Notes: a model not told the origin generated them from the letters alone. A stretch of 64,000 bases of DNA from Mytilus galloprovincialis (GCF_965363235.1 NC_134844.1:55176872-55240871); one strand, 5' to 3'. Positions 1-11,571 are shown, counted from the first letter of the stretch. Program-made: numbers and translations.

Positions 1-1279
1 TCGGCAAACGGTCTCCTTTTTATGTGTGTGTGTAAAACGATGGTATTTTTATATGTATTGTAATTAAGTATCAGATCAGTTTGATGTTCTGAATGTAAAC
101 ACAAAGTCACTTCAAATGTATAACAAGTTTTATTAACCAGACATAATATTAATAACAACAGGAACAAGAATGGACAGATATAAATCTCTTAAAGCAGCGA
201 TCAATAATTAACAATATTTCGTATAGATTAGACAAACAGAGAATTCTTTAAAACAGCTACACCAAAATCAGCATTCAACAAACACAGATACTATCAGCAA
301 CTCTCTATGTAAATACAAGTAAAATACTACGCAAATAAATAAGTCACAATGTTCCTAACCCCTTAACAACAACCCTGACTATTTAAAACAAACGGACACT
401 ATTGCCGACTTTACGCACCTTTCTCCTATTTAAAGTTAAAATTCATTATCAAACTTTATTCTCTTTAAAACTATTAAATTTCTGCCTCCGTTAAAAACTG
501 GAAACTGGAACAATTAAATGAACTGCATAAATAATTATATTGCATAAATATTGCAATATTCTGGAACTTAAACTGCGGCTTTAGAAAACTGTACCTTGAA
601 ATTAATGAGAAAGTAAATAAAGCTGCTAGCCGGCGGCAGGGACAAGCTGGAACTGACGTAAAATACTATAAATCTTACGATAGTGTTGTTATTTCGCGTG
701 AGAAATATTCCAAATATGGGGTGAAATCAATGACCTAATAAGGAGACTTCCTTATAAGGTACATATCTTTGCACTAAACGTCTGATCAAATGACGTCATA
801 ACAGCCCAATTACTGTGAAAAGGTGCGCAACGTCGGTGCAAAAATAGTTCATAAGAACTTATTACAATAATAGGAATAAAACTCTCTTCTACATAAACCT
901 TACATAAAATACTCTAACATTTATCCCTATTTTGAAAAACATACAAAAATATAACTACAGCATGTTCAGGACAGTGTACAAATTATTCGATTTCTATTGT
1001 CACTATATTTATAATAATACTCGTGACTTCCGGTAAAAGCGAAAGTGAAAGTAACGTACAATTAATCAAAAGCTGTCGATTAGAAAACACACGTTTTCTA
1101 TCGTTCTGGAACATACAATATTAAAACGATTAAACCATGAATAGGTAATAATGAAATAAAATACACACATTTACTGCTTTAATAAAATAATACAAAGTAG
1201 GGTTGGAAGAACTATAGCCAAAACTATGTAGACAATATCAATAAAAATTTAGGCACTGTTATCTGTCAAAAACGTCACA
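1..1279 (-). mobile_element. LTR A (truncated by the window edge) of a tandem LTR retrotransposon array
   Basis: This is the last 1279 bases of a 1457-bp LTR that recurs complete at 3738-5194 and 7530-8986. Its right end is AACGTCACA, and full copies begin TGTAACGTT on the plus strand, so the LTR has TG..CA ends with imperfect short inverted termini. The primer site lies left of each complete LTR, so the element reads on the minus strand and this is the 3'-most LTR. Its missing first 178 bases lie outside the window. No coding potential is visible. Confidence 0.85.
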
Positions 1280-1282
1280 TTA

Positions 1283-1292
1283 CCCCCTCCTT
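1283..1292 (-). promoter_or_regulatory. Polypurine tract
   Basis: On the minus strand the sequence is AAGGAGGGGG followed by TAA and then the LTR start TGTGACG. A purine run directly upstream of the 3' LTR is the expected second-strand primer of LTR retrotransposons. The tract is missing next to LTR B because a 122-bp block (matching 1280-1401) is deleted in internal region 2. Confidence 0.7.
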
Positions 1293-2069
1293 ACAAACAG
1301 AGGTCGCCCCGACCGCGGGTTATACACAACCAAATACGGTAACTGTCGCTACCTGATTTCACATAGACAAGTGGTTCCAAGTTATACATACATTATTATT
1401 AGTACTTATAACTATTAAATGACAATATCCATTATAGATAATAAAACAACACTATTTGAGCTTTAAAGTTGTAATGGTGTCCAAAATAAATTATACCCAC
1501 ACATTTACCCGTAATCATTTTAACAACCCATATACATGTAAACTACAATTTTCTTTCTTATTCCCTCCCCTGTTTTAAATTTAGTTTTACAATTCCGAAC
1601 AATAAATAATAGGTATACACAGAGACATATAATACTAGTATACATTAAGTCCATAGTGGTTTCATGATAACATATCACTACTAGAGAGTCCACTAAATAT
1701 CTTCTTCGTTGCCGGTCATCAGGATTATTTATGTAGACGAGATCTTGAAAGTTCTTGTGACTGACTTACATACATTAAACATGATGTACTAGTATACAAA
1801 TAAAATATTACATGTACCTATACTGTTACACTTGCATATTTTCAAATTTGGATAAAGTTAATACTTAAACAATTACAATTTTATAATATGAACTATACCT
1901 AAAAGAAAAACATTTGAATTCTAAATTCTAAACTTCTATTTTTAAAATACAATTTATAAAAACATACCACCTATCGTTATCTTACCAAAAGTTACTAGAT
2001 AATTGTAAGCTTGGCCTACAACCAACACCAATCTTGCAATTACTGGTGAGCAAGATTCTGAATACACAG

Positions 2070-2395
2070 ACTGACAGGAGACATATCAGGAACAAAACAG
2101 GATACAGTTGACACGAGAGACATGCCAGGAACTAAACAGGATACATACATGACAGGAACAAAACAGGATACAGTTGACACGAGAGACATGCCAGGAACTA
2201 AACAGGATACATACATGACAGGAACAAAACAGGATACAGTTGACACGGGAGACACATGACAGGAACTAAACAGGATACAGTTGACACGAGAGACATGACG
2301 ATAACTGGCCAGGATACATACATGACAGGAACATAACAGGATACAGTTGACACGAGAGACATGCCAGGAACTAAACAGGATACAGACGGATTATC
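2070..2395. repeat. Minisatellite inside the LTR element
   Basis: About eight imperfect units of roughly 30-40 bases share the words ACAGGATACA, GTTGACACGAGAGACATG and CAGGAACTAAAC. The array gives a repetitive short minus-strand reading frame (Val/Ser/Cys/Met rich) that is a by-product of the repeat rather than a gene. The same array recurs at 5863-6188. Confidence 0.85.
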
Positions 2396-3115
2396 AACAA
2401 ACCCACAATTTTATTTATTTCACCTTCATGAGAGCAAAAAGAACCTACATACTCGTACACAGCTGTAATCATATTGTTTTCTGTAAAACTTGCTTACTTA
2501 TATATCAATAAGTCTCAGAGGAACAAAACCATTTTTCGATTTAGCTATATATAGTACGAGCTGCAATGAGACCCTGTTAATTCACTCATACTAGGACTTA
2601 CAGGTTAAATGAGAACAAGACAATCAATATATGAACCATCCTCTACAAAAGATTTAATTACGATTTCAAAATCCGCTGGAACAAAACATTTTCAGCAAAT
2701 CGGATTCTGCAAACCTACTGCTCTGCACTTTCGCTATTATATTTAATTGACTTGCTTCCAACAGGTAAAACTTCCCTTCCCAAGTCTAAACTACATTTAT
2801 GCTTGCACAAAATAATATAAAAATCAAATCTTAATATTACTTGTGACTTAATATCAGCCACAGTCATCTCATGTTTTATAATTTAAAACCAATATCAAAA
2901 ATAAATTCAGCCTTTCCCAGGGGCGTATAAAACTACCATTGGCAATTTTTCACCGATTTGTAAATTCAGGTCCATCTGTCTCAGGAATCTGATGAAATTT
3001 CCAAGAGTTTAGAACAATAGTAAAAGAACCTGTATCGATCACACAAGTAGGAGGCATACTTGCCGCCCGAGCATATAAAAATAGAAAACATTATAAAATT
3101 TATTACATTTTTTTA

Positions 3116-3489
3116 TTAATGAGGAGGAGGTGCACAATTCGGCACTGATGTAAATTTCACCGCCACCAGCTTACAATATCTGGTACCTGCCCCGTAGCCC
3201 CGCCGGTCCCTGCAGAAGTCCGGTCGAAGTCTCACCCCTTGGATGCACAGGCCCAAGTACTCTCCCGGGTTACTGGAACTCCTCTGTGGACCCCTCAGCA
3301 GCATTAGCACAACCCTGATCTGAGTAGGGTCCAAAGATCAGTACTACTAATGTGGTGTAGCCCCTTGTTGCCCGATGCCGCCAGTTCGCGATTACTCCGC
3401 CCCTGCACCTGCCTAGGATGTGAAGGCGGATATAGAATATCCACAGAGTCCGAACCATCTGTCTCTACCCTAAACTCCTCGCTCAGCAT
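3116..3489 (-). pseudogene. Relic GC-rich coding-like block of the LTR element
   Basis: Against an AT-rich background this block is GC-rich and carries overlapping minus-strand frames. One (3489-3304) starts MLSEEFRVETDGSD. The other (3334-3116) starts MDPTQIRVV and ends in a proline/histidine tail. They overlap in different frames, so either a frameshift or a small intron would be needed to join them. I do not recognise the product. It is repeated at 6909-7282 with no visible difference. It could be a captured host fragment or a decayed element ORF. Confidence 0.3.
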
Positions 3490-3717
3490 TTAAATATCTG
3501 ACGTAAGTCTGCATTGTCCCTTAATTGAATATCCCCTTAATCTCATGAGAGGGGTTGAGTTCCAGTCGTCCCTACCACCAGCACCGGTATAACGTTAAAG
3601 CCGCTGAGGTGTTCTGCTAGTCATCTCTCTACCGCACTGTCACTGCCCTCTCACCATAATAAAAATAAAACAACATATTTATAAAGGATCTTTTAATTCC
3701 ACTTTGAAACTGTAGAA

Positions 3718-3735
3718 TCCTGTGCGGGGACGCCA
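3718..3735 (-). promoter_or_regulatory. Primer binding site, copy 1
   Basis: Read on the minus strand, two bases after the LTR end, the sequence begins TGGCGTCCCCGCACAGGA. The TGG start complements the CCA tail of a tRNA. The copy at 7511-7527 differs at the central bases and by one base in length, so one of the two sites is mutated. Confidence 0.6.
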
Positions 3736-3737
3736 AA

Positions 3738-5194
3738 TGTAACGTTTTCGCTAACCGGTGAGAGAACCTTTCTAACCAACCAAACCCAACCAACAGACCA
3801 GACAGACACCAACAACAAACCAAATTGAAAAGAAATAAACAGGAAATATGAATGCTCAGAATTACTACTGCTACCGCTACTGCATACTGCATATCACACA
3901 AATATAGTTTCTAAGTCGGCAAACGGTCTCCTTTTTATGTGTGTGTGTAAAACGATGGTATTTTTATATGTATTGTAATTAAGTATCAGATCAGTTTGAT
4001 GTTCTGAATGTAAACACAAAGTCACTTCAAATGTATAACAAGTTTTATTAACCAGACATAATATTAATAACAACAGGAACAAGAATGGACAGATATAAAT
4101 CTCTTAAAGCAGCGATCAATAATTAACAATATTTCGTATAGATTAGACAAACAGAGAATTCTTTAAAACAGCTACACCAAAATCAGCATTCAACAAACAC
4201 AGATACTATCAGCAACTCTCTATGTAAATACAAGTAAAATACTACGCAAATAAATAAGTCACAATGTTCCTAACCCCTTAACAACAACCCTGACTATTTA
4301 AAACAAACGGACACTATTGCCGACTTTACGCACCTTTCTCCTATTTAAAGTTAAAATTCATTATCAAACTTTATTCTCTTTAAAACTATTAAATTTCTGC
4401 CTCCGTTAAAAACTGGAAACTGGAACAATTAAATGAACTGCATAAATAATTATATTGCATAAATATTGCAATATTCTGGAACTTAAACTGCGGCTTTAGA
4501 AAACTGTACCTTGAAATTAATGAGAAAGTAAATAAAGCTGCTAGCCGGCGGCAGGGACAAGCTGGAACTGACGTAAAATACTATAAATCTTACGATAGTG
4601 TTGTTATTTCGCGTGAGAAATATTCCAAATATGGGGTGAAATCAATGACCTAATAAGGAGACTTCCTTATAAGGTACATATCTTTGCACTAAACGTCTGA
4701 TCAAATGACGTCATAACAGCCCAATTACTGTGAAAAGGTGCGCAACGTCGGTGCAAAAATAGTTCATAAGAACTTATTACAATAATAGGAATAAAACTCT
4801 CTTCTACATAAACCTTACATAAAATACTCTAACATTTATCCCTATTTTGAAAAACATACAAAAATATAACTACAGCATGTTCAGGACAGTGTACAAATTA
4901 TTCGATTTCTATTGTCACTATATTTATAATAATACTCGTGACTTCCGGTAAAAGCGAAAGTGAAAGTAACGTACAATTAATCAAAAGCTGTCGATTAGAA
5001 AACACACGTTTTCTATCGTTCTGGAACATACAATATTAAAACGATTAAACCATGAATAGGTAATAATGAAATAAAATACACACATTTACTGCTTTAATAA
5101 AATAATACAAAGTAGGGTTGGAAGAACTATAGCCAAAACTATGTAGACAATATCAATAAAAATTTAGGCACTGTTATCTGTCAAAAACGTCACA
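3738..5194 (-). mobile_element. LTR B, complete middle LTR
   Basis: A complete 1457-bp LTR from TGTAACGTT to AACGTCACA (plus-strand reading). It is the same length as LTR C and almost identical to it. I saw one substitution near 3802/7594 (accagacag against actagacag). The high identity implies recent insertion or recent recombination. As the shared LTR of two adjoining units it is what LTR-LTR unequal exchange would leave. Confidence 0.85.
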
Positions 5195-5862
5195 GTACTT
5201 ATAACTATTAAATGACAATATCCATTATAGATAATAAAACAACACTATTTGAGCTTTAAAGTTGTAATGGTGTCCAAAATAAATTATACCCACACATTTA
5301 CCCGTAATCATTTTAACAACCCATATACATGTAAACTACAATTTTCTTTCTTATTCCCTCCCCTGTTTTAAATTTAGTTTTACAATTCCGAACAATAAAT
5401 AATAGGTATACACAGAGACATATAATACTAGTATACATTAAGTCCATAGTGGTTTCATGATAACATATCACTACTAGAGAGTCCACTAAATATCTTCTTC
5501 GTTGCTGGTCATCAGGATTATTTATGTAGACGAGATCTTGAAAGTTCTTGTGACTGACTTACATACATTAAACATGATGTACTAGTATACAAATAAAATA
5601 TTACATGTACCTATACTGTTACACTTGCATATTTTCAAATTTGGATAAAGTTAATACTTAAACAATTACAATTTTATAATATGAACTATACCTAAAAGAA
5701 AAACATTTGAATTCTAAATTCTAAACTTCTATTTTTAAAATACAATTTATAAAAACATACCACCTATCGTTATCTTACCAAAAGTTACTAGATAATTGTA
5801 AGCTTGGCCTACAACCAACACCAATCTTGCAATTACTGGTGAGCAAGATTCTGAATACACAG

Positions 5863-6188
5863 ACTGACAGGAGACATATCAGGAACAAAACAGGATACAG
5901 TTGACACGAGAGACATGCCAGGAACTAAACAGGATACATACATGACAGGAACAAAACAGGATACAGTTGACACGAGAGACATGCCAGGAACTAAACAGGA
6001 TACATACATGACAGGAACAAAACAGGATACAGTTGACACGGGAGACACATGACAGGAACTAAACAGGATACAGTTGACACGAGAGACATGACGATAACTG
6101 GCCAGGATACATACATGACAGGAACATAACAGGATACAGTTGACACGAGAGACATGCCAGGAACTAAACAGGATACAGACGGATTATC
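5863..6188. repeat. Minisatellite, second copy
   Basis: This copy is base-for-base equivalent, at an offset of 3793, to the array at 2070-2395, with the same unit order. The shared unit order shows that the two internal regions were duplicated together rather than expanding independently. Confidence 0.85.
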
Positions 6189-6908
6189 AACAAACCCACA
6201 ATTTTATTTATTTCACCTTCATGAGAGCAAAAAGAACCTACATACTCGTACACAGCTGTAATCATATTGTTTTCTGTAAAACTTGCTTACTTATATATCA
6301 ATAAGTCTCAGAGGAACAAAACCATTTTTCGATTTAGCTATATATAGTACGAGCTGCAATGAGACCCTGTTAATTCACTCATACTAGGACTTACAGGTTA
6401 AATGAGAACAAGACAATCAATATATGAACCATCCTCTACAAAAGATTTAATTACGATTTCAAAATCCGCTGGAACAAAACATTTTCAGCAAATCGGATTC
6501 TGCAAACCTACTGCTCTGCACTTTCGCTATTATATTTAATTGACTTGCTTCCAACAGGTAAAACTTCCCTTCCCAAGTCTAAACTACATTTATGCTTGCA
6601 CAAAATAATATAAAAATCAAATCTTAATATTACTTGTGACTTAATATCAGCCACAGTCATCTCATGTTTTATAATTTAAAACCAATATCAAAAATAAATT
6701 CAGCCTTTCCCAGGGGCGTATAAAACTACCATTGGCAATTTTTCACCGATTTGTAAATTCAGGTCCATCTGTCTCAGGAATCTGATGAAATTTCCAAGAG
6801 TTTAGAACAATAGTAAAAGAACCTGTATCGATCACACAAGTAGGAGGCATACTTGCCGCCCGAGCATATAAAAATAGAAAACATTATAAAATTTATTACA
6901 TTTTTTTA

Positions 6909-7282
6909 TTAATGAGGAGGAGGTGCACAATTCGGCACTGATGTAAATTTCACCGCCACCAGCTTACAATATCTGGTACCTGCCCCGTAGCCCCGCCGGT
7001 CCCTGCAGAAGTCCGGTCGAAGTCTCACCCCTTGGATGCACAGGCCCAAGTACTCTCCCGGGTTACTGGAACTCCTCTGTGGACCCCTCAGCAGCATTAG
7101 CACAACCCTGATCTGAGTAGGGTCCAAAGATCAGTACTACTAATGTGGTGTAGCCCCTTGTTGCCCGATGCCGCCAGTTCGCGATTACTCCGCCCCTGCA
7201 CCTGCCTAGGATGTGAAGGCGGATATAGAATATCCACAGAGTCCGAACCATCTGTCTCTACCCTAAACTCCTCGCTCAGCAT
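6909..7282 (-). pseudogene. Relic coding-like block, second copy
   Basis: This is the second copy of the GC-rich block at 3116-3489, with the same two overlapping minus-strand frames. There are no visible differences, which reflects the recent duplication and is not evidence of selection. Confidence 0.3.
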
Positions 7283-7510
7283 TTAAATATCTGACGTAAG
7301 TCTGCATTGTCCCTTAATTGAATATCCCCTTAATCTCATGAGAGGGGTTGAGTTCCAGTCGTCCCTACCACCAGCACCGGTATAACGTTAAAGCCGCTGA
7401 GGTGTTCTGCTAGTCATCTCTCTACCGCACTGTCACTGCCCTCTCACCATAATAAAAATAAAACAACATATTTATAAAGGATCTTTTAATTCCACTTTGA
7501 AACTGTAGAA

Positions 7511-7527
7511 TCCTGTCGACGACGCCA
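7511..7527 (-). promoter_or_regulatory. Primer binding site, copy 2 (probably the ancestral form)
   Basis: On the minus strand, just inside LTR C, the sequence is TGGCGTCGTCGACAGGA. Its complement ends TCCTGTCGACGACG plus CCA, which has the shape of a tRNA 3' end: T-arm TCC..., a seven-base acceptor strand, a discriminator base and CCA. The TCCTG T-arm end resembles serine tRNAs, but the isoacceptor was not checked. Confidence 0.6.
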
Positions 7528-7529
7528 AA

Positions 7530-8986
7530 TGTAACGTTTTCGCTAACCGGTGAGAGAACCTTTCTAACCAACCAAACCCAACCAACAGACTAGACAGACA
7601 CCAACAACAAACCAAATTGAAAAGAAATAAACAGGAAATATGAATGCTCAGAATTACTACTGCTACCGCTACTGCATACTGCATATCACACAAATATAGT
7701 TTCTAAGTCGGCAAACGGTCTCCTTTTTATGTGTGTGTGTAAAACGATGGTATTTTTATATGTATTGTAATTAAGTATCAGATCAGTTTGATGTTCTGAA
7801 TGTAAACACAAAGTCACTTCAAATGTATAACAAGTTTTATTAACCAGACATAATATTAATAACAACAGGAACAAGAATGGACAGATATAAATCTCTTAAA
7901 GCAGCGATCAATAATTAACAATATTTCGTATAGATTAGACAAACAGAGAATTCTTTAAAACAGCTACACCAAAATCAGCATTCAACAAACACAGATACTA
8001 TCAGCAACTCTCTATGTAAATACAAGTAAAATACTACGCAAATAAATAAGTCACAATGTTCCTAACCCCTTAACAACAACCCTGACTATTTAAAACAAAC
8101 GGACACTATTGCCGACTTTACGCACCTTTCTCCTATTTAAAGTTAAAATTCATTATCAAACTTTATTCTCTTTAAAACTATTAAATTTCTGCCTCCGTTA
8201 AAAACTGGAAACTGGAACAATTAAATGAACTGCATAAATAATTATATTGCATAAATATTGCAATATTCTGGAACTTAAACTGCGGCTTTAGAAAACTGTA
8301 CCTTGAAATTAATGAGAAAGTAAATAAAGCTGCTAGCCGGCGGCAGGGACAAGCTGGAACTGACGTAAAATACTATAAATCTTACGATAGTGTTGTTATT
8401 TCGCGTGAGAAATATTCCAAATATGGGGTGAAATCAATGACCTAATAAGGAGACTTCCTTATAAGGTACATATCTTTGCACTAAACGTCTGATCAAATGA
8501 CGTCATAACAGCCCAATTACTGTGAAAAGGTGCGCAACGTCGGTGCAAAAATAGTTCATAAGAACTTATTACAATAATAGGAATAAAACTCTCTTCTACA
8601 TAAACCTTACATAAAATACTCTAACATTTATCCCTATTTTGAAAAACATACAAAAATATAACTACAGCATGTTCAGGACAGTGTACAAATTATTCGATTT
8701 CTATTGTCACTATATTTATAATAATACTCGTGACTTCCGGTAAAAGCGAAAGTGAAAGTAACGTACAATTAATCAAAAGCTGTCGATTAGAAAACACACG
8801 TTTTCTATCGTTCTGGAACATACAATATTAAAACGATTAAACCATGAATAGGTAATAATGAAATAAAATACACACATTTACTGCTTTAATAAAATAATAC
8901 AAAGTAGGGTTGGAAGAACTATAGCCAAAACTATGTAGACAATATCAATAAAAATTTAGGCACTGTTATCTGTCAAAAACGTCACA
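7530..8986 (-). mobile_element. LTR C, 5' LTR of the array
   Basis: This complete 1457-bp LTR ends the array. Beyond 8986 the sequence is unrelated to the element and belongs to the host pseudogene, whose stop codon is at 9012-9014. The retrotransposon therefore inserted about 25 bp downstream of that reading frame, in what was its 3' untranslated region. The left target-site copy is outside the window, so a target duplication cannot be tested here. Confidence 0.85.
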
Positions 8987-9011
8987 TTATATTGCTATAC
9001 AATAAAAACAG

Positions 9012-9420
9012 TTATTGTAAATCTTCATTCAGAATGACTTCACGAATTTCTCCTTCCTCAATTTCTCGAATAATGTTGAAAAGGTCATCATCATTTTCTT
9101 CAGGCAAATCTAATGTGCCTTGTTGTGGTGCTATTCTCTTACTCATTACAGATAACCTAGCAAAAAATGAAGCTATCTGTGAAGGCTGAAGAAACTGGTC
9201 AGCTTTAAACACTCTTACACCATGTTCATCAACTTAAGTCCTCATATTAATAGATGTTGTAACTGGGTTAGATTTCTTTCCACTGATTTCCCCTGCTTCA
9301 AATTCCTGCTTAAGAAAATCTTTAAATTCAGTAGAAAATCTTATAAACTTTCGATCTTTTCTTAAAGCCCATCCCATGTCTTCTGATGAGGTTCCTTCTG
9401 TGCCTTTGTCTGACATATTA
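9012..9420 (-). pseudogene. Exon 9: C-terminal exon with an in-frame stop
   Basis: The acceptor is AATTTTAG. The exon reads MSDKGTEGTSSEDMGWAL, FLKQEFEAGEISGKKSNP and NMRT, then TAA at 9234-9236, then continues in the same frame as VDEHGVRVFKADQFLQPS, QIASFFARLS and an acidic tail ending NEDLQ before TAA at 9012-9014. The unbroken frame on both sides of the stop shows it is a nonsense mutation rather than a gene end. Confidence 0.75.
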
Positions 9421-9491
9421 CTAAAATTTATGGTATTATGAAAGTTGGCATTACAAGTTTCTACCCAACGCTTCCTTACTTTGTCATATGT

Positions 9492-9642
9492 GGAAATAAA
9501 ATTGAGAATGGAAATGGGGAATGTGTCAAAGAGACAACAACCCGATCATAGAAAAAACAACAGCAGAAGGTCACCAACAGGTCTTCAATGTAGCGAGACA
9601 TTCCCGCACCAGAGGCGTCCTTCAGCTGGCCCCTAAACAAAG
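9492..9642. repeat. Dispersed mussel-type repeat inserted at the exon 8/9 boundary
   Basis: The sequence from GAATGGAAATGGGGAATGTG to CTTCAGCTGGCCCCTAAAC is one I recall as a common short repeat in mussel DNA and transcripts (memory, not a search). It sits between the zinc-finger exon and the last exon of the pseudogene, where related proteins should have coding sequence or a clean intron. Confidence 0.6.
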
Positions 9643-10193
9643 TCCATTTATGAGGTGTCTTCCATTACATTGATGGGTTTCAATGTCATGAAATGATGAA
9701 AAAGTGGCACAACAGCCAGGCTCAGGACATTCAAAAATATCAGACTCTTGATGATTGGCTGTTGTTGAATTGTCTTTTGATTTTATGGCCCCATAAGTGG
9801 CTCTTGGTTCATCATTTATAACATTTAATCCTGTTTTACCTTGCTCTTGACGTAGCACAGACGACCTTGGAATTTTTTTGCCAATTCCAATGTTGTATGA
9901 ATTCCAAACAAGAATATCCCCATCTTGAAATTCTAAGTTTGAAAAACTGTTAACACCCTTAAATCTATGGCTTGTCATCTCTTGTTTGGAAGTATCCACA
10001 TCAGCATCTGCACATTGACACCCAGTGACACCAGCTCCACTCATAATTGCAGCCATCATTTCTTCTGCTGATGAAATATCATTGCCTGAAGAGACAAACA
10101 TTTTCATTTTGGAACGCATATCGGCTATTTTCGCATCACAGAAGCTTTTCCCAGACTGTGCCTCACTATAGTCGTACCTCAGTATCTTCAAAC
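9640..10193 (-). pseudogene. Exon 8: third acidic residue and C2H2 finger
   Basis: The exon enters after TTATTTCAG in phase 1 and reads LKILRYDYSEAQSGKSFCD, then an acidic and Ser-rich stretch, and ends with a zinc finger at CPEPGCCATF...HDIETHQCNGRH (C-x4-C-x12-H-x5-H). The glutamate of YSEAQSGK is the candidate third catalytic residue. Reading continues into a dispersed repeat at about 9642, where it stops (9622). The original exon end has probably been overwritten by that insertion, so the left limit is approximate. Confidence 0.65.
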
Positions 10194-10224
10194 CTGAAAT
10201 AAAATCACAAATACTAAAGAAAAA

Positions 10225-11560
10225 ATGTCAAAATGTTCGGGATTGAAATTGAAAATCTGATAAACTTAATTGTTGTTTTCATTTTATCAATCAATATCAG
10301 ATAACCTTTGAACTTTAATTATTAAACTTTAAAAATACAGTATGACTTTGATGGAGAGTTGTGTCATTGGCACTCATACCACATCTTCTTATTTATATTT
10401 ACCTTTGCAAGATTTGCAGTTTTGGCATTTTGATAAGTGCAAGCATGCCTTAATTCATATTTTATGTTACTTGATTTTATAGTTACTAAAATATTAATTC
10501 TTTATTTAACATGATTATTTAAAAACCTCACCAATACTATGCCTAAGGAAAAAAACTATCTCCTTCAGATCTTTTTTCTAATCTAATTTTGTTTAAATTA
10601 AAAAAATAAGAGATAATTTAGGTAGTTTGTCTTGTCATTAAGCATCTCTGGCACTAGTTTATTAAATCAGTGTACATGTGTTTTCCCCAAAATTTCCAAA
10701 ATTTTACAAATTTTTCAGATTGGGTTGCACAGAAGAACAACAAATTTATTGTTTTATTTGGACACATAAAAACTTCACTATTTACCTGTTCTTTGACTTA
10801 TAACATATAAACTGAGTCACAGACACCCACAGTGATTACAACCTGCATTATCGCTACGCAGAAAAACCTCCTCTATATTCGGCATTTGCTTCTTAATGGT
10901 CATCAATGTATTTTCTATGATGCATGCCACAGCGAACCAGTCTTGACGTACCCCATTAAAAAGATGAACATATGTCTTGTGCTAAAATTAATATAAATAT
11001 CTATAAAAGCATGATCTGTTTAATGTATCATAAAATAAATCTTGGCATAAATTGTTTAATTTTTTTTTTAAAGAAAAGAAAATTCTAAATATCTTTTATG
11101 TGTTATGATTATTTTTCTAGTGTTATTACATTTTGTATCTATTTTATGAATTCATGTAACAGTCATATCATATTCATTTTAAATCATACAAATGATCAAG
11201 TTCAGTTTAACTTGCAAAATTGTTCACAATAGTGGTAAGTACATTTCATATATGCAGAGGACAAACAGTATAATAACTAATTGATTCCATGTTTGGTATA
11301 TAGTTTACATGAAAATTTAGAGGTTTTTTTTGTATATGATAATTTTTTGAAGAGTTTATTATGGTCCTTTGACTTAAAATTATAATAGAAGTTTTCAGTT
11401 TTATGCATTTATATTTGTCATGCTTAAAAAAATAAAGATATTGAATTGTAAAAAAAAAAATGATTCTGGAATAAAGTTTAACCATGAAAAGTTAAAGATC
11501 AAGTTCAAATTTTGTTTTGGTCTGAATACACAAAATATTGCATAAAAATAATCATTTATC
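10225..11560. other. Introns of the pseudogene with small repeat fragments
   Basis: Apart from exon 7, this is AT-rich intron. At about 10350-10400 there is a short minus-oriented fragment of a dispersed repeat (GTCATTGGCACTCATACCAC then ATCTTCTTATTTATATT), related to the copies near 18600, 30233 and 45315. Nothing else is recognisable. Confidence 0.4.
10786..10981 (-). pseudogene. Exon 7: second acidic residue of the DDE-like core
   Basis: A 196-base exon with acceptor ATTTTAG and donor AACAG|GTAAAT (phase 0 to 1). It encodes HKTYVHLFNGVRQDWFAVA, then VFLRSDNAGCNHCGCL, a TGA stop at 10817-10819, then LSLYVISQRTG. The frame continues past the stop into exon 8. The aspartate of RSDNAG is the candidate second catalytic residue. 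Confidence 0.7.
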
Positions 11561-11571
11561 ATGTTAATTAC

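Larger units (their letters stand above)
1280..3737 (-). mobile_element. Internal region 1 of a non-autonomous LTR element (LARD-like)
   Basis: This 2458-bp stretch lies between LTR A and LTR B. It has a polypurine tract at the LTR A side and a tRNA-like primer site at the LTR B side, as expected for an LTR retrotransposon transcribed on the minus strand. No gag, protease, reverse transcriptase, RNase H or integrase motif is readable; only short frames (at most about 90 codons) occur. Long LTRs with a non-coding interior fit a LARD-type element mobilised in trans. It contains a minisatellite and a GC-rich block described separately. Confidence 0.75.
5195..7529 (-). mobile_element. Internal region 2, lacking the polypurine tract
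   Basis: This is a second copy of the internal region, 2335 bp. It differs from the first by loss of 122 bp right next to LTR B, one base in the primer site and rare substitutions (for example T for C near 5506). The lost block includes the polypurine tract, so this unit on its own could not complete normal reverse transcription. No protein-coding region is visible. Confidence 0.75.

Noticed and set aside
2040..2395. Regular repeats that might be a CRISPR array or a repetitive protein gene
   Set aside because: Units are directly adjacent and vary in length without unique spacers, and the frame simply translates the minisatellite; the host is a eukaryote.
10817..10819. TGA as a selenocysteine or readthrough codon
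   Set aside because: Three further TAA stops and two frameshifts in the same gene make plain pseudogene decay the simpler reading.
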